Assembly (NCBI RefSeq): GCF_008386395.1 | Contig: NZ_CP043761.1 | Span: 5,022,001 to 5,086,000 of the forward strand | Reading direction: 5' to 3' | Source: Paenibacillus sp. 37 | GTDB taxonomy: Bacteria; Bacillota; Bacilli; Paenibacillales; Paenibacillaceae | Length of the DNA: 64,000 bases | Part shown: piece by piece, positions 1-7,785 of the stretch | Numbering within the stretch: position 1 is the first letter of the stretch | Layout of the letters: the number at the start of each line of letters is the position of its first letter | The notes under the pieces: generated by a model | The model's database searches: none | The model's input: the letters and a program-made list of their open reading frames with translations, nothing else | What the model was told of the DNA's origin: nothing | Translations under genes and position numbers: made by a program

Positions 1-1286
1 CGCTGACGGCTGAACAGCCAATCACGCAGACGATAGGTTACTTTCCCTTGTCCTTTACCGTTCTCTTCCAACCAAGCAATCATCTTGGCAACCGCTTCTT
101 CATTATTCAGTCCGTTCAAGAAATCGGAATTCACATGCGCGCCATCACCGGAATAAGCCTCTTGTGTAACATCTCCACCTTGAATAACTTCGATGATATC
201 CAGACCAAACTGCTTCGCAAATTCCCAGTCACGTGCATCATGACCCGGAACAGCCATAACCGCACCTGTACCGTAACCTGCAAGAACGTAATCAGCAATC
301 CAGATCGGCAGTTTTGCACCGTTAACGGGATTGATTGCATAAGCGCCAGTGAAAACACCTGTTTTGTCTTTGGCCAAATCTGTACGTTCCAGATCACTTT
401 TACGAGAAGCCTGCTCCTGATAAGACTGAATCGCTTCACGTTGGTCATCGGTTGTAATTACTTCTACCAGTTCATGTTCAGGAGCAAGTACTGCAAAGCT
501 CGCACCGAACAATGTGTCCGCACGGGTAGTGAACACCTTGATGACTTCCTCGCGACCCTCAATGGCAAATACAACTTCCGCACCTGTCGATTTACCGATC
601 CAGTTGCGCTGCATATCCTTGATGCTTTCAGACCAATCCAGCTCTTCCAGGTCTTCCAGCAGACGCTCTGCATACTCGGTAATTCTCAGAACCCATTGAC
701 GCATCGGTTTGCGTACAACCGGATGTCCACCACGTTCACTCTTGCCATCAATAACTTCTTCATTAGCAAGTACCGTTCCAAGGGCTTCACACCAGTTAAC
801 TGCAACTTCATCCACATAAGCCAGGCCTTTATTGTACAGCTGGATAAAGATCCATTGTGTCCATTTATAATATTCAGGGTCCGTTGTGCTGATCTCACGA
901 TCCCAGTCATAGGAGAAACCAAGCGATTTGATCTGGCGACGGAAATTGTCAATATTACGGAATGTAATATCTCGTGGATGTTCACCTGTATCCAGTGCAT
1001 GCTGCTCAGCAGGCAGACCGAAAGCGTCCCAACCCATTGGGTGCAATACATTGTAACCGCGCATACGTTTGTAACGGGAAACGATATCCGTTGCCGTATA
1101 TCCTTCCGGGTGGCCTACGTGCAGACCTGAACCGGATGGATAAGGGAACATATCCAGTGCATAAAATTTCGGTTTAGCAGGGTCCTCACCCGTTTTAAAC
1201 GTTTTATTTGCATCCCAGTATTGCTGCCAACTTTTTTCCATAACTTGTGGCTGATAGCCGTGTTTCGGCTGGTTATTCTCACTCAT
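1..1286 (-). CDS. leuS: Leucyl-tRNA synthetase, N-terminal part (cut by window edge)
   Basis: The reverse strand encodes about 428 codons of leucyl-tRNA synthetase, the class I enzyme that charges tRNA-Leu with leucine in the cytoplasm. The protein starts [10 protein letters not shown] at an ATG preceded by GGAGG. The ATP-binding signature SGSGLHVGH lies at about residues 51-59 (HIGH motif as HVGH), inside the block [11 protein letters not shown] typical of LeuRS. The last visible residues fall in the CP1 editing insertion. The KMSKS loop, anticodon-binding domain and stop codon lie beyond position 1, so the gene is incomplete here only because of the window. It is preceded by a leucine T-box leader, which fits its identity. 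A long open frame on the opposite strand of this region is a shadow. Confidence 0.96.
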   Translation of the reverse strand, partial: MSENNQPKHGYQPQVMEKSWQQYWDANKTFKTGEDPAKPKFYALDMFPYPSGSGLHVGHPEGYTATDIVSRYKRMRGYNVLHPMGWDAFGLPAEQHALDTGEHPRDITFRNIDNFRRQIKSLGFSYDWDREISTTDPEYYKWTQWIFIQLYNKGLAYVDEVAVNWCEALGTVLANEEVIDGKSERGGHPVVRKPMRQWVLRITEYAERLLEDLEELDWSESIKDMQRNWIGKSTGAEVVFAIEGREEVIKVFTTRADTLFGASFAVLAPEHELVEVITTDDQREAIQSYQEQASRKSDLERTDLAKDKTGVFTGAYAINPVNGAKLPIWIADYVLAGYGTGAVMAVPGHDARDWEFAKQFGLDIIEVIQGGDVTQEAYSGDGAHVNSDFLNGLNNEEAVAKMIAWLEENGKGQGKVTYRLRDWLFSRQ

Positions 1287-1330
1287 CTATTGTTCCTCCT
1301 TCAGGTTATTCGCTTTAGCTTTAATTGCAA

Positions 1331-1380
1331 CAAAAAAACCTCAGCATCCCGTAGCGTTTGCAGCGCTAGGGACGAGAGGT
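1331..1380 (-). terminator. T-box attenuator terminator of leuS
   Basis: Read on the reverse strand, a GC-rich hairpin (arms CCTCTCGTCCCTA and GGGATGCTGAGG, with inner pairing GCGCTGCAAACGC) is followed by a run of seven T. This is the intrinsic terminator that competes with the T-box antiterminator, so leuS is transcribed only when tRNA-Leu is uncharged. Confidence 0.85.
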
Positions 1381-1645
1381 TGAATTCCCGTGGTACCACC
1401 CTAGTTAGCGGACGAACGTGCTTCGTCATCCACTCCCTTTGGACCTGTAACGGCGGTTAACCGATGCGGATTTCCATTCCTGAACCCAAGCTTTATACAA
1501 GCAGGTTAAACAGAATGGTGTAATCACCGCATTTCTCCAAGGCGAGTTCGCAAATCACTGTCAACCGGCTTGCACCAACCGCCGGCTCTCTGTTATGTAC
1601 AGGAATTACTACTGATCCTTATCATCGAAATATGTATACAATATC
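1331..1645 (-). promoter_or_regulatory. T-box riboswitch, leucine specific
   Basis: The leader upstream of leuS holds the hallmark T-box sequence AGGGTGGTACCACGGG (reverse strand, 1402-1387). Upstream is a Stem I region beginning AGAGAGCCGGCGGTTGGTG, the usual start of T-box Stem I, followed by the specifier loop with GAACTC (about 1549-1544). The in-loop triplet CTC is a leucine codon, matching leuS downstream. Known T-box logic is that uncharged tRNA-Leu pairs with the specifier and with the bulge in the T-box sequence, stabilising the antiterminator over the terminator at 1331-1380. All three elements are visible in the sequence; the exact folding is inferred. Confidence 0.93.
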
Positions 1646-1651
1646 GGGACC

Positions 1652-1680
1652 ATTATATAAAAAAGCAAGCCCAAAGTCAA
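1652..1680 (-). promoter_or_regulatory. Sigma-A promoter of the T-box/leuS transcript
   Basis: On the reverse strand TTGACT (1680-1675) and TATAAT (1657-1652) are separated by exactly 17 bases, a near-consensus vegetative promoter. It sits immediately upstream of T-box Stem I. Confidence 0.85.
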
Positions 1681-1745
1681 TATTACACGTTATAATCGCC
1701 ATCTTGAAGTCTACGGTTCGTACCGTTCATAACGCTGGTTGCTGT

Positions 1746-2702
1746 TCAGGATGACCGAAAACGCTCAATGCCTTCCTCCAGATTATGAATGGTCCAATTC
1801 ACATGTTCCTGATTATCATATTGACGATAAGCGCACTCAATGCGTAGCACCAGATCAAAGTACAAGTCATAGAGGCTTCTTCTTTTCAGCTCACTTTCAG
1901 TCGTAATCGCATGCCCATACCCTTTCACAAAACCAGGCGTATAGTTAAAATGACTGAAATAATGCTCCATCAGAGGATCTGCCCATAGTGAACGTTCAAA
2001 ATCAATAATCGCTGTGATACGACCTGCGTCTACTAGAACATTGCCATCCCACAGATCCCAACTCACAAGCACAGGTTCTTTGACATCATCCAGCACATTT
2101 GATTTTTCTTCAATCAAGCGTCTCAATTCAGGGTAATCGATCGAAAATGTAATTCCGGCTTCTTCACCATCGGTAAGAATGTCATCCATCAAATTCATAA
2201 ATGCTTCTTTCCATGTGGAATAACGCTGTTTTTGCTCCGAGAAATATCCAAACTTCTCACCCTTGATTTCATTAATTCGACGATTGTACCAACCGAGTTG
2301 TTGTTCAATGGTCTCCTGCTCTTCCGCAGAATACTGATCCTTGACCTGATTATAGGGTGTTCCAGACATGTACTCCATGATAAAATAACGCGCTGAAGCC
2401 TTGGTTAACGAATCATCATAAGCCAGCACTTGGGGTACGGGAACATCCTGTAGCTCCGTAATGAGGCGTAGTGCCTCAACCTCGGCAATCATGAGATCCT
2501 GCTCACAGCGCATCAGATTTGTCGAAGCCGATGGAGCAATCTTGAGTACCACTCGCTGTGCGTCACTCAGTGTAATGAGATATGCATGATTGGCCCAGCC
2601 ATCCACCATTTCCTTGTAGTCCTGTATACCTGCAGAGAAATGCTGCTCTATTATGGCATTCAACTGTTCTGACGTAAGTCTTGTTTTATATGTACTTTCC
2701 AT
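1746..2702 (-). CDS. Phosphotransferase of the APH/choline kinase family
   Basis: This encodes a protein of about 318 residues with a protein-kinase-like fold of the aminoglycoside phosphotransferase (APH) superfamily. Near residues 215-225 it carries SWDLWDGN, which corresponds to the Brenner motif HxDxxxxN, followed by IIDFERS, the metal-binding IDxE segment. The His of the Brenner motif is replaced (Ser-Trp-Asp instead of His-Gly-Asp), while Asp and Asn are kept. The N-terminal lobe has VLKIAPS with the expected ATP-binding Lys. The start was set at ATG 2702, seven bases after GAGG; a GTG two codons upstream is less likely. The gene has its own promoter and a cre-like site. The substrate is unknown, and antibiotic resistance should not be assumed from the family name. 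Confidence 0.8.
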   Translation of the reverse strand: MESTYKTRLTSEQLNAIIEQHFSAGIQDYKEMVDGWANHAYLITLSDAQRVVLKIAPSASTNLMRCEQDLMIAEVEALRLITELQDVPVPQVLAYDDSLTKASARYFIMEYMSGTPYNQVKDQYSAEEQETIEQQLGWYNRRINEIKGEKFGYFSEQKQRYSTWKEAFMNLMDDILTDGEEAGITFSIDYPELRRLIEEKSNVLDDVKEPVLVSWDLWDGNVLVDAGRITAIIDFERSLWADPLMEHYFSHFNYTPGFVKGYGHAITTESELKRRSLYDLYFDLVLRIECAYRQYDNQEHVNWTIHNLEEGIERFRSS

Positions 2703-2738
2703 TTTCACACCTCACATTGACAATTGATTTATTTTCTC

Positions 2739-2752
2739 AGAAAACGCTTTCT
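2739..2752 (-). promoter_or_regulatory. Putative cre (CcpA) site at the phosphotransferase promoter
   Basis: AGAAAGCGTTTTCT (reverse strand) is a near-palindrome matching the cre consensus TGNAANCGNWNNCA except at the first base. It lies about 2-15 bases downstream of the start point predicted from the promoter at 2761-2789, so CcpA bound here would block initiation or early elongation. Confidence 0.5.
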
Positions 2753-2760
2753 ATCCGACT

Positions 2761-2789
2761 ATTATCGCCTCCTTTACTTTAACTGGCAA
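2761..2789 (-). promoter_or_regulatory. Sigma-A promoter of the phosphotransferase gene
   Basis: TTGCCA (2789-2784) and GATAAT (2766-2761) on the reverse strand are spaced by 17 bases. They lie between the terminator of the upstream methyltransferase gene and the phosphotransferase start. Confidence 0.55.
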
Positions 2790-2875
2790 TACTTTTTGTC
2801 ACGTCGTTATGTCTTTTCTTGTACTCCTTTACCCTATTTAAGAATATTGCTATTCACTCTCCATGGAAAATCAAA

Positions 2876-2914
2876 CAAAAAAACTGCCCTTATGCACCAT
2901 ACATAAGGACAGTT
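2876..2914 (-). terminator. Intrinsic terminator after the methyltransferase gene
   Basis: On the reverse strand the arms AACTGTCCTTATG and CATAAGGGCAGTT enclose a 7-base loop and are followed by a run of T. This ends the yqeG-to-methyltransferase transcription direction before the phosphotransferase gene. Confidence 0.85.
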
Positions 2915-2928
2915 GTCATCTTTCGTTC

Positions 2929-3699
2929 TTACTTCACAGCAACGTAGAACAAGCGCTGAGCGCTGTCTTTGGCCTCTTTCCATTCAAAATCCGCATATAC
3001 CTTCACGTCTCTAAAACCTGCCTTGGATAACTCCAGCTTCATCCAGTCCGGATTATATGCACGCTGGACATGAACTTCTTCAAACCGTTGATACATATCC
3101 TTGCTACCATCATCCACACGCGAAAAAATACTGAGATGATGTTCGATCTCACAGCGATCCTGATCCAGATCACAAGTCCAAATATACGACACGGAGCGCT
3201 CATCCAGTACAAAAGGCTGCTCCTCATCATAACGAATAAGGGTATTGGGATGATGGACATCAAACAGGAACGTTCCATCAGGCTTCAGCATCTCATATGT
3301 GCGCTGGAATGTACGAATGACATCTTCTTGTTCAAGCAAATAATTGACACAATCACAGAAAGATATCACCGAATCCACAGGTTCCGGAACTCGCCATTCC
3401 CGCATATCCTGCTGCACCCACCGGACACTGCCTTCCCGATACAAACGATGACCTTGAGGCGTAGCCTCCATCTTGCTGCGTGCAACCGACAGCATATCTG
3501 CTGAGAGATCAATGCCTGTAACTTCGAAACCGGAGTTCACGAGCGGGATCGTAATGGAGCCCGTTCCACAGCCAAGTTCAGCGACACTTTTGGGCATTCC
3601 ATGCTTTTCCCATGCTGTTCTTGCAAACCTTATCCAGTCCGGATAAGGCATATCTTCCATTAATTCATCATACACATAGGCAAATTTCCGGTAAGACAT
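2929..3699 (-). CDS. Class I SAM-dependent methyltransferase, YqeM-like
   Basis: This encodes about 256 residues of a Rossmann-fold methyltransferase. Motif I is VAELGCGTGSI, followed by the acidic strand-2 residue in VTGIDLS and the motif-IV-like VISFCDCVNYL. The opening MSYRKFAYVYDELMEDMPY resembles B. subtilis YqeM, which also ends the yqeG-yqeM gene row. The frame stays open to a TTG at 3744, but that TTG falls in the T-tract of the terminator at 3743-3788, so the ATG at 3699 was chosen. The ribosome binding site there is weak. The substrate is unknown. It follows cvfB across a terminator. Confidence 0.82.
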   Translation of the reverse strand: MSYRKFAYVYDELMEDMPYPDWIRFARTAWEKHGMPKSVAELGCGTGSITIPLVNSGFEVTGIDLSADMLSVARSKMEATPQGHRLYREGSVRWVQQDMREWRVPEPVDSVISFCDCVNYLLEQEDVIRTFQRTYEMLKPDGTFLFDVHHPNTLIRYDEEQPFVLDERSVSYIWTCDLDQDRCEIEHHLSIFSRVDDGSKDMYQRFEEVHVQRAYNPDWMKLELSKAGFRDVKVYADFEWKEAKDSAQRLFYVAVK

Positions 3700-3742
3700 G
3701 TCAGGCACCGCACTTTCAATTTCATTTTCCAATCCTGTTAAC

Positions 3743-3788
3743 AAAAGAAAAGACAGGGCATCCGGTGTTTACCCAGCCTATCCCTGCC
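3743..3788 (-). terminator. Terminator after cvfB
   Basis: On the reverse strand GGCAGGG pairs with CCCTGTC across a loop of about 23 bases with some further pairing, followed by TTTTCTTTT. It separates cvfB from the methyltransferase gene; read-through is possible. Confidence 0.6.
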
Positions 3789-3827
3789 TTATCCGAGTTC
3801 CATATTACAACTATTTAATCAGGAAGA

Positions 3828-4733
3828 TTATTTGTTTTCACTTTGATCCGCAGGAGCAGATTCGGACAGATACGTCCAGCTTTCCTTTTGGACCACCAGT
3901 CCGTCCTTCATCAATTTGCCCAAGGCACGCTTGAAAGCAGATTTACTGATGCCAAAGCGCTGCTTGATGATATCCGGCGGAGTTGCATCCGAGTATGGCA
4001 TGCCACCCATAGGGCGTTCTTTCATGAAAGCGAGCAGCTTGTCTGCATCTTCGTTACGTCCAACTTGTTTGAGTTGAGTCATGGCCAGATTCACACGTCC
4101 GTCTTCACGTACCAGTGTCACTCGACATTTCACTTTTTCACCAAGGCGCAGCATATGACTGCGTTCGGATGAATGAATCATACCAATCGCGCCAAAGCCC
4201 AGTACACCGCCCTCTACAAGTACAAAAGTACCCATCTGCAGTGGTTTGTATACCGTCGCTTCAACCCACTCGTTTAACCATGAAGTTGGCGCATGGAAAG
4301 CCAATGGTGAAAGTTCACGTTCCCCGGCCAATTTGGCACGCAGACGTCCTTGCTTATCATGTTCCATGATTACAAAGACTTCATCCCCCACTTTAGGACG
4401 CAGTTCCTCCAGTTCAGGCAATTCACGAATAGGAAGCAGCAATTGCCGTCCAAGTCCCATTTCCAGGAAACAACCCAGTCTTGGGTGAACATCAGCCACA
4501 ACCAGTCGTGCCATTTCGCCGAGCATGAGATAAGGCTTTTTCATCGTTACGGCCAGACGATCTTCCGTATCAAAGAATACAAATACTTCAAGCGTCTCGC
4601 CAATCTTAATATCCCGCGTTAACTCGGTGTAGTGAAGCAGTACATCTTCCGATCCTGTCGTCAAAAAGAAGCCAAACGGAGACACTTCACGTGAAACCGG
4701 CAAAGAGACGACTGTTCCAGCAATCAAACTCAT
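3828..4733 (-). CDS. cvfB: S1-domain RNA-binding protein CvfB/YitL
   Basis: This encodes a 301-residue protein built from tandem S1-like OB-fold modules and a C-terminal winged helix, the architecture of CvfB (conserved virulence factor B; YitL in Bacillus). The N-terminal module has PFGFFLTTG and VLLHYTEL, the next begins VADVHPRLGCFLEMGL, and a third begins VLVEGGVLGFGAIGMIH; each is an S1-type G-F-hydrophobic pattern. The C-terminal PPDIIKQRFGISKSAFKRAL looks like the winged helix. Family members bind RNA and affect regulatory RNA or translation; the target here is unknown. The ATG overlaps the rsfS stop by 4 bases (4730-4733), indicating coupling. Confidence 0.88.
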   Translation of the reverse strand: MSLIAGTVVSLPVSREVSPFGFFLTTGSEDVLLHYTELTRDIKIGETLEVFVFFDTEDRLAVTMKKPYLMLGEMARLVVADVHPRLGCFLEMGLGRQLLLPIRELPELEELRPKVGDEVFVIMEHDKQGRLRAKLAGERELSPLAFHAPTSWLNEWVEATVYKPLQMGTFVLVEGGVLGFGAIGMIHSSERSHMLRLGEKVKCRVTLVREDGRVNLAMTQLKQVGRNEDADKLLAFMKERPMGGMPYSDATPPDIIKQRFGISKSAFKRALGKLMKDGLVVQKESWTYLSESAPADQSENK

Positions 4734-5077
4734 ACAGTTTCCACCACTTTGGCATCAGACCATAGACGCTCAATATTGTAGTATTCACGCTCGTCGCGGT
4801 GGAAGATATGAACAACAACGTCGCCCATGTCCATCAGTACCCAACGTGCGGAATCCATACCTTCGATACCTTTGATCGTCGCTCCGGCTGCATGAGCCTG
4901 TTTGCGAATCTCAGTGGCAATGGCTTGTACCTGTGTATCGGAATTCCCGTGACAAATAACAAAATAATCCGCCACCAGAGAAACATTAATCAGATCCAAC
5001 GCTACAATGTTGGATGCCTTTTTGTCGTCAGCGGCAGCAACCGCCATATTCATAAGTTCTTTCGATGATACTGTCAT
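4730..5077 (-). CDS. rsfS: Ribosomal silencing factor RsfS
   Basis: This encodes 115 residues of the RsfS/Iojap family (YqeL in B. subtilis), which binds ribosomal protein L14 and blocks joining of the 30S and 50S subunits when nutrients run low. Recognisable blocks are DLINVSLVADYFVICHG, IEGMDSARWVLMDMGDVVVHIF and the terminal YYNIERLWSDA. The ATG at 5077 was chosen over one 18 codons upstream because GGAGG sits at the right distance and family proteins start here. It lies between yqeK and cvfB, as expected for this operon. Confidence 0.95.
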   Translation of the reverse strand: MTVSSKELMNMAVAAADDKKASNIVALDLINVSLVADYFVICHGNSDTQVQAIATEIRKQAHAAGATIKGIEGMDSARWVLMDMGDVVVHIFHRDEREYYNIERLWSDAKVVETV

Positions 5078-5106
5078 GAACCAACCTCCATAATCTATAA
5101 TTGTGT

Positions 5107-5148
5107 GTTTAAAAAGATCCTTCGTAATCAAAAGTGGACTTTTTGAAC
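5107..5148. repeat. Imperfect inverted repeat upstream of rsfS (GTTCAAAAAGTC type)
   Basis: GTTTAAAAAG at 5107-5116 faces CTTTTTGAAC at 5139-5148, with one arm mismatch and a spacer of 22 bases. It lies in the yqeK-rsfS gap. The arms match those of a second element at 16590-16617, which suggests a dispersed intergenic element. It is not followed by a T-run in either direction. Confidence 0.55.
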
Positions 5149-5152
5149 AACT

Positions 5153-5719
5153 CTATAATTGTGCAATTAAGTCATTCCGCGACAGCATGGTCAAAGGATA
5201 AATGACACGTCTTTGCGAGATCAGCAAGCTGATCGTCGAATCGAATCCGGCAATTAAACCTTCCTCCAGACTACGTTCAGCCTGTTCGCGAATGTGATCC
5301 ACTCCCGGGAAATCTCGTCCCGGTTCAATGTAATCGGCAAGACATACCACTTTGTCCAGCAGGCTCATGCCTACCCGACCCGAGGTATGCCACCGGATGG
5401 CATTAATAACTTCGGAATCCTCTACACCGTAATCACGCTCGGCTACAAAAGCACCGACTTCGGAATGCCAGAGCTGTTTGTCATGCTGCAGAAGTTCCTG
5501 GTTTAATCCGTTATCACGGATGACCGCTTCCATCTCCGCTACGGGCCAGTACTTCGCCACATCATGCAATATCGCTGCCAGATCTGCTTTCACAGGATCA
5601 GCACCGTATTTTTCAGCCAACATCACTGACGATTCCATTACACCCAGTGTATGCTTCCAGCGTTTTTCCGGCATTTGTCCGGATACGGCTTGAATCAGTT
5701 CATCACGGCTTAGTGCCAT
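5153..5719 (-). CDS. yqeK: HD-domain hydrolase YqeK (symmetrical Ap4A hydrolase family)
   Basis: This encodes 188 residues of the YqeK family. HD-superfamily metal ligands are visible: H in KHTLGVMES, HD in LAAILHDVAKYWP, a later H in LWHSEVGA and IRWHTSG, and D in VVCLADYIEPGRDF. Family members hydrolyse diadenosine tetraphosphate to two ADP. The ATG has a clear AAGGAGCGG upstream. The start overlaps the 3' end of nadD by 17 bases in another frame, so the two are probably co-translated. Confidence 0.93.
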   Translation of the reverse strand: MALSRDELIQAVSGQMPEKRWKHTLGVMESSVMLAEKYGADPVKADLAAILHDVAKYWPVAEMEAVIRDNGLNQELLQHDKQLWHSEVGAFVAERDYGVEDSEVINAIRWHTSGRVGMSLLDKVVCLADYIEPGRDFPGVDHIREQAERSLEEGLIAGFDSTISLLISQRRVIYPLTMLSRNDLIAQL

Positions 5720-6302
5720 ATAAACCGCTCCTTACAATGTATTGGTGCACTTCATCTGGAATCATGAAGCGTACCGAATGTCCTTTGGCCAGACGTCTGC
5801 GTACGGCTGTCGATGAAATATCGACCAAGGGCATCTCGGCCAGCAGGACCCGATCCTGTAACTCGTCTGGTAAATCATCCAGATGTAACTGGAAGCCCGG
5901 CCGACCAACTCCGATAAAGGTTAAGCGTTCTGCAAGCTCTTCAATCTGCTCCCATTTGGGAAGATAGTTCACCATATCCGCCCCGATAATGAAATAAAAT
6001 TCATGTTCAGGATGGCGACGCCACAGTTCCTTCATCGTATCGATGGTATAAGACACTCCGCCCAATTCCATCTCGATACCCAGCACCTCATATTGCTGCA
6101 CACCCTTCACAGCCGCTTCCGTCATATCGAGACGTTGCTGTCCCGAAGCTCCGGCTCCGCGTTTGTGAGGTGGAACATGGGAAGGCATGAACCAGATCTC
6201 ATCCAGTGCATGTGAGTCCCTTGCCGATTCAGCTGCCAGGAGGTGTCCCATGTGGATCGGATCAAACGTACCACCCATGATACCGATCTTCACCCGCGTC
6301 AC
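5703..6302 (-). CDS. nadD: Nicotinate-nucleotide adenylyltransferase NadD
   Basis: This encodes 199 residues. NadD transfers AMP from ATP to nicotinate mononucleotide to make deamido-NAD. The nucleotidyltransferase signature GGTFDPIHMGHL is at the N-terminus (T/HxGH) and the C-terminal ISSTAVRRRL matches the ISSTxIR motif. MPSHVPPHK is also typical of the family. The listed GTG at 6302 sits only a few bases after AAGGGAG; the GTG at 6293, starting MKIGIMGG, fits the family length better and is an equally good start. The gene is in the yqeG operon between yhbY and yqeK. Confidence 0.94.
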   Translation of the reverse strand: MTRVKIGIMGGTFDPIHMGHLLAAESARDSHALDEIWFMPSHVPPHKRGAGASGQQRLDMTEAAVKGVQQYEVLGIEMELGGVSYTIDTMKELWRRHPEHEFYFIIGADMVNYLPKWEQIEELAERLTFIGVGRPGFQLHLDDLPDELQDRVLLAEMPLVDISSTAVRRRLAKGHSVRFMIPDEVHQYIVRSGLYGTKP

Positions 6303-6308
6303 GCTCCC

Positions 6309-6602
6309 TTATCTAGGTAGTTCGATTTGTTTATTATCGCGAGATTCTTTGTACAGGATGATTGTGTTACCGATGAGTTGTACAAGCTCACTTCCCGTTT
6401 CACGGGCAACTTCTTCTGCCATCTCTTTTCTGTCCTCGTCATTGTTGTTCAACACTTGCACTTTCATCAATTCGCGCTTCTCAATCGCATCTTCAATGTG
6501 ACGGAACAGGTGCTCGTTTGTTCCACCTTTACCAATCTGAAATACAGGGGTCAGGTGATGTGCCTGTGACCGCAAAAAGCGCTTTTGTTTACCGTTTAAC
6601 AT
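6309..6602 (-). CDS. yhbY: YhbY/CRM-family RNA-binding protein (YqeI)
   Basis: This encodes 97 residues of the CRM-domain YhbY family, associated with 50S pre-ribosome assembly. Diagnostic blocks are LNGKQKRFLRSQAHHLTPVFQIGKGG (shown here to place the family, residues 2-27) and VQLIGNTIILY near the C-terminus, the former containing the GKxG loop. The ATG at 6602 has AAGGAG nearby; an ATG 24 codons upstream encodes an unlikely extension. It sits in the expected slot between aroE and nadD. Confidence 0.93.
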   Translation of the reverse strand: MLNGKQKRFLRSQAHHLTPVFQIGKGGTNEHLFRHIEDAIEKRELMKVQVLNNNDEDRKEMAEEVARETGSELVQLIGNTIILYKESRDNKQIELPR

Positions 6603-6677
6603 GAATACTCCATACTCCTTATGTTGAGCAGGCCCTGATCGACAGCGCAAAACTGTCCGGACCTGACCATTCAATTA

Positions 6678-6875
6678 TTATTTTTCATTGGTGAAAATGA
6701 TCACTGAGTCCACAAGGTGACTCCGATTGCAGTACCATCTTCCGATCGCTGTTATCCCCAGATTTTTCTGATCCCTTTTCAGAAAGGGAAAATCCGGTGA
6801 TAAATGCGACCACTCCGTTTCCTCAGATTGGTTCTGCACTCGTTGTCTTGCACGTACTCTTAATATCATTTTCAC
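6678..6875 (-). CDS. Hypothetical 65-residue protein between aroE and yhbY
   Basis: A 65-codon frame starts with ATG overlapping the aroE stop by 4 bases and ends shortly before the yhbY start. The predicted peptide is basic at its start (MKMILRVRARQRVQ) and shows no domain I recognise. The upstream ribosome binding site is weak (GAAGTG). The position and ATGA overlap argue for translation; the unremarkable composition and absence from the B. subtilis gene row argue against it. It may be only a spacer. Confidence 0.3.
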   Translation of the reverse strand: MKMILRVRARQRVQNQSEETEWSHLSPDFPFLKRDQKNLGITAIGRWYCNRSHLVDSVIIFTNEK

Positions 6876-7741
6876 ACTTCAAAGCTGTTTAGTACCGCTC
6901 GTCTCATCGTCTCCACAGGAGCCGGGATGCCAAGCCAATGTTCAAAGGCCACTGCGCCCTGGTATACAAACATACCCAGACCCCCGTGCACTGTGCATCC
7001 ACGTAACCGAGACTCTCGAAGCAGACGGGTCTCCAGCGGATTGTAGATCAGATCACTCACCGCTGCTCCTTCACGGATCAGTTCAGGATCAACCGGAACG
7101 TCATCAACATGAGGATGCATACCGGCAGCCGTTGTGTTAATCACGATATCAGCCGTAGCCAGTACCGTTGCAGCGTCTTCCATGCCACTGCCCGAGATTT
7201 CTCCCAAGCCATGGCCACGTAAATCCGAAGCAAGTGCAACAGCCCTGTCCGCTGTACGATTCAGAATGTGGATCTGCTCAGGCTTCTCCAATGCAAGTGC
7301 GTATATAACGCCTCTTGCCGCTCCACCTGCTCCCAATACAGCGATACGTTTGCCCGCAAGCTCAGGCACAGCTTCTTCCTTCAGCGATCGGACATAACCA
7401 ATACCATCGGTATTGTACCCTGTCAGTGTTCCACCTTCATTAACGATGGTATTCACCGCACCAATCAGGCGAGCACTTTCATCGATCACATCCAGATACT
7501 GCATCACCTGCTCTTTGTGCGGGATGGTGACATTAACACCACGATAGCCCAGTGCCACAATTCCCCGAACGGCCGCTTCCAGTTGATCCGGATGAACATG
7601 CAGTGGCATATACATTCCATTCACTTCTGCAGCCTGCAGAGCCGCATTGTGCATTGCCGGAGACTTAGAGTGAGCAATAGGATCACCCATAACACCAAGC
7701 AACACGGGAAGTGAAGAGTTGAACTTTTTCTGCTCAGACAT
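6872..7741 (-). CDS. aroE: Shikimate 5-dehydrogenase
   Basis: This encodes 289 residues of AroE, which reduces 3-dehydroshikimate to shikimate with NADPH in aromatic amino acid synthesis. Substrate-binding motifs are GDPIAHSKSPAMHN and VNVTIPHKEQV, the latter with the catalytic Lys. The cofactor site shows VLGAGGAARGV and the ILNRTADRA NADP selectivity loop. The ATG at 7741 was chosen because GGAGGCGG lies directly upstream; the first in-frame ATG, 7 codons earlier, would place that site inside the gene. It belongs to the yqeG-yqeK operon, as in Bacillus. Confidence 0.95.
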   Translation of the reverse strand: MSEQKKFNSSLPVLLGVMGDPIAHSKSPAMHNAALQAAEVNGMYMPLHVHPDQLEAAVRGIVALGYRGVNVTIPHKEQVMQYLDVIDESARLIGAVNTIVNEGGTLTGYNTDGIGYVRSLKEEAVPELAGKRIAVLGAGGAARGVIYALALEKPEQIHILNRTADRAVALASDLRGHGLGEISGSGMEDAATVLATADIVINTTAAGMHPHVDDVPVDPELIREGAAVSDLIYNPLETRLLRESRLRGCTVHGGLGMFVYQGAVAFEHWLGIPAPVETMRRAVLNSFEV

Positions 7742-7785
7742 AGTGTTCCGCCTCCGATCCATCTGATGTACAGCTTCTGAGATTA

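Noticed and set aside
48..1130. 360-codon open frame on the plus strand
   Set aside because: It lies exactly antisense to leuS, whose reverse-strand frame has clear LeuRS motifs and a ribosome binding site. The plus frame has no recognisable domain.
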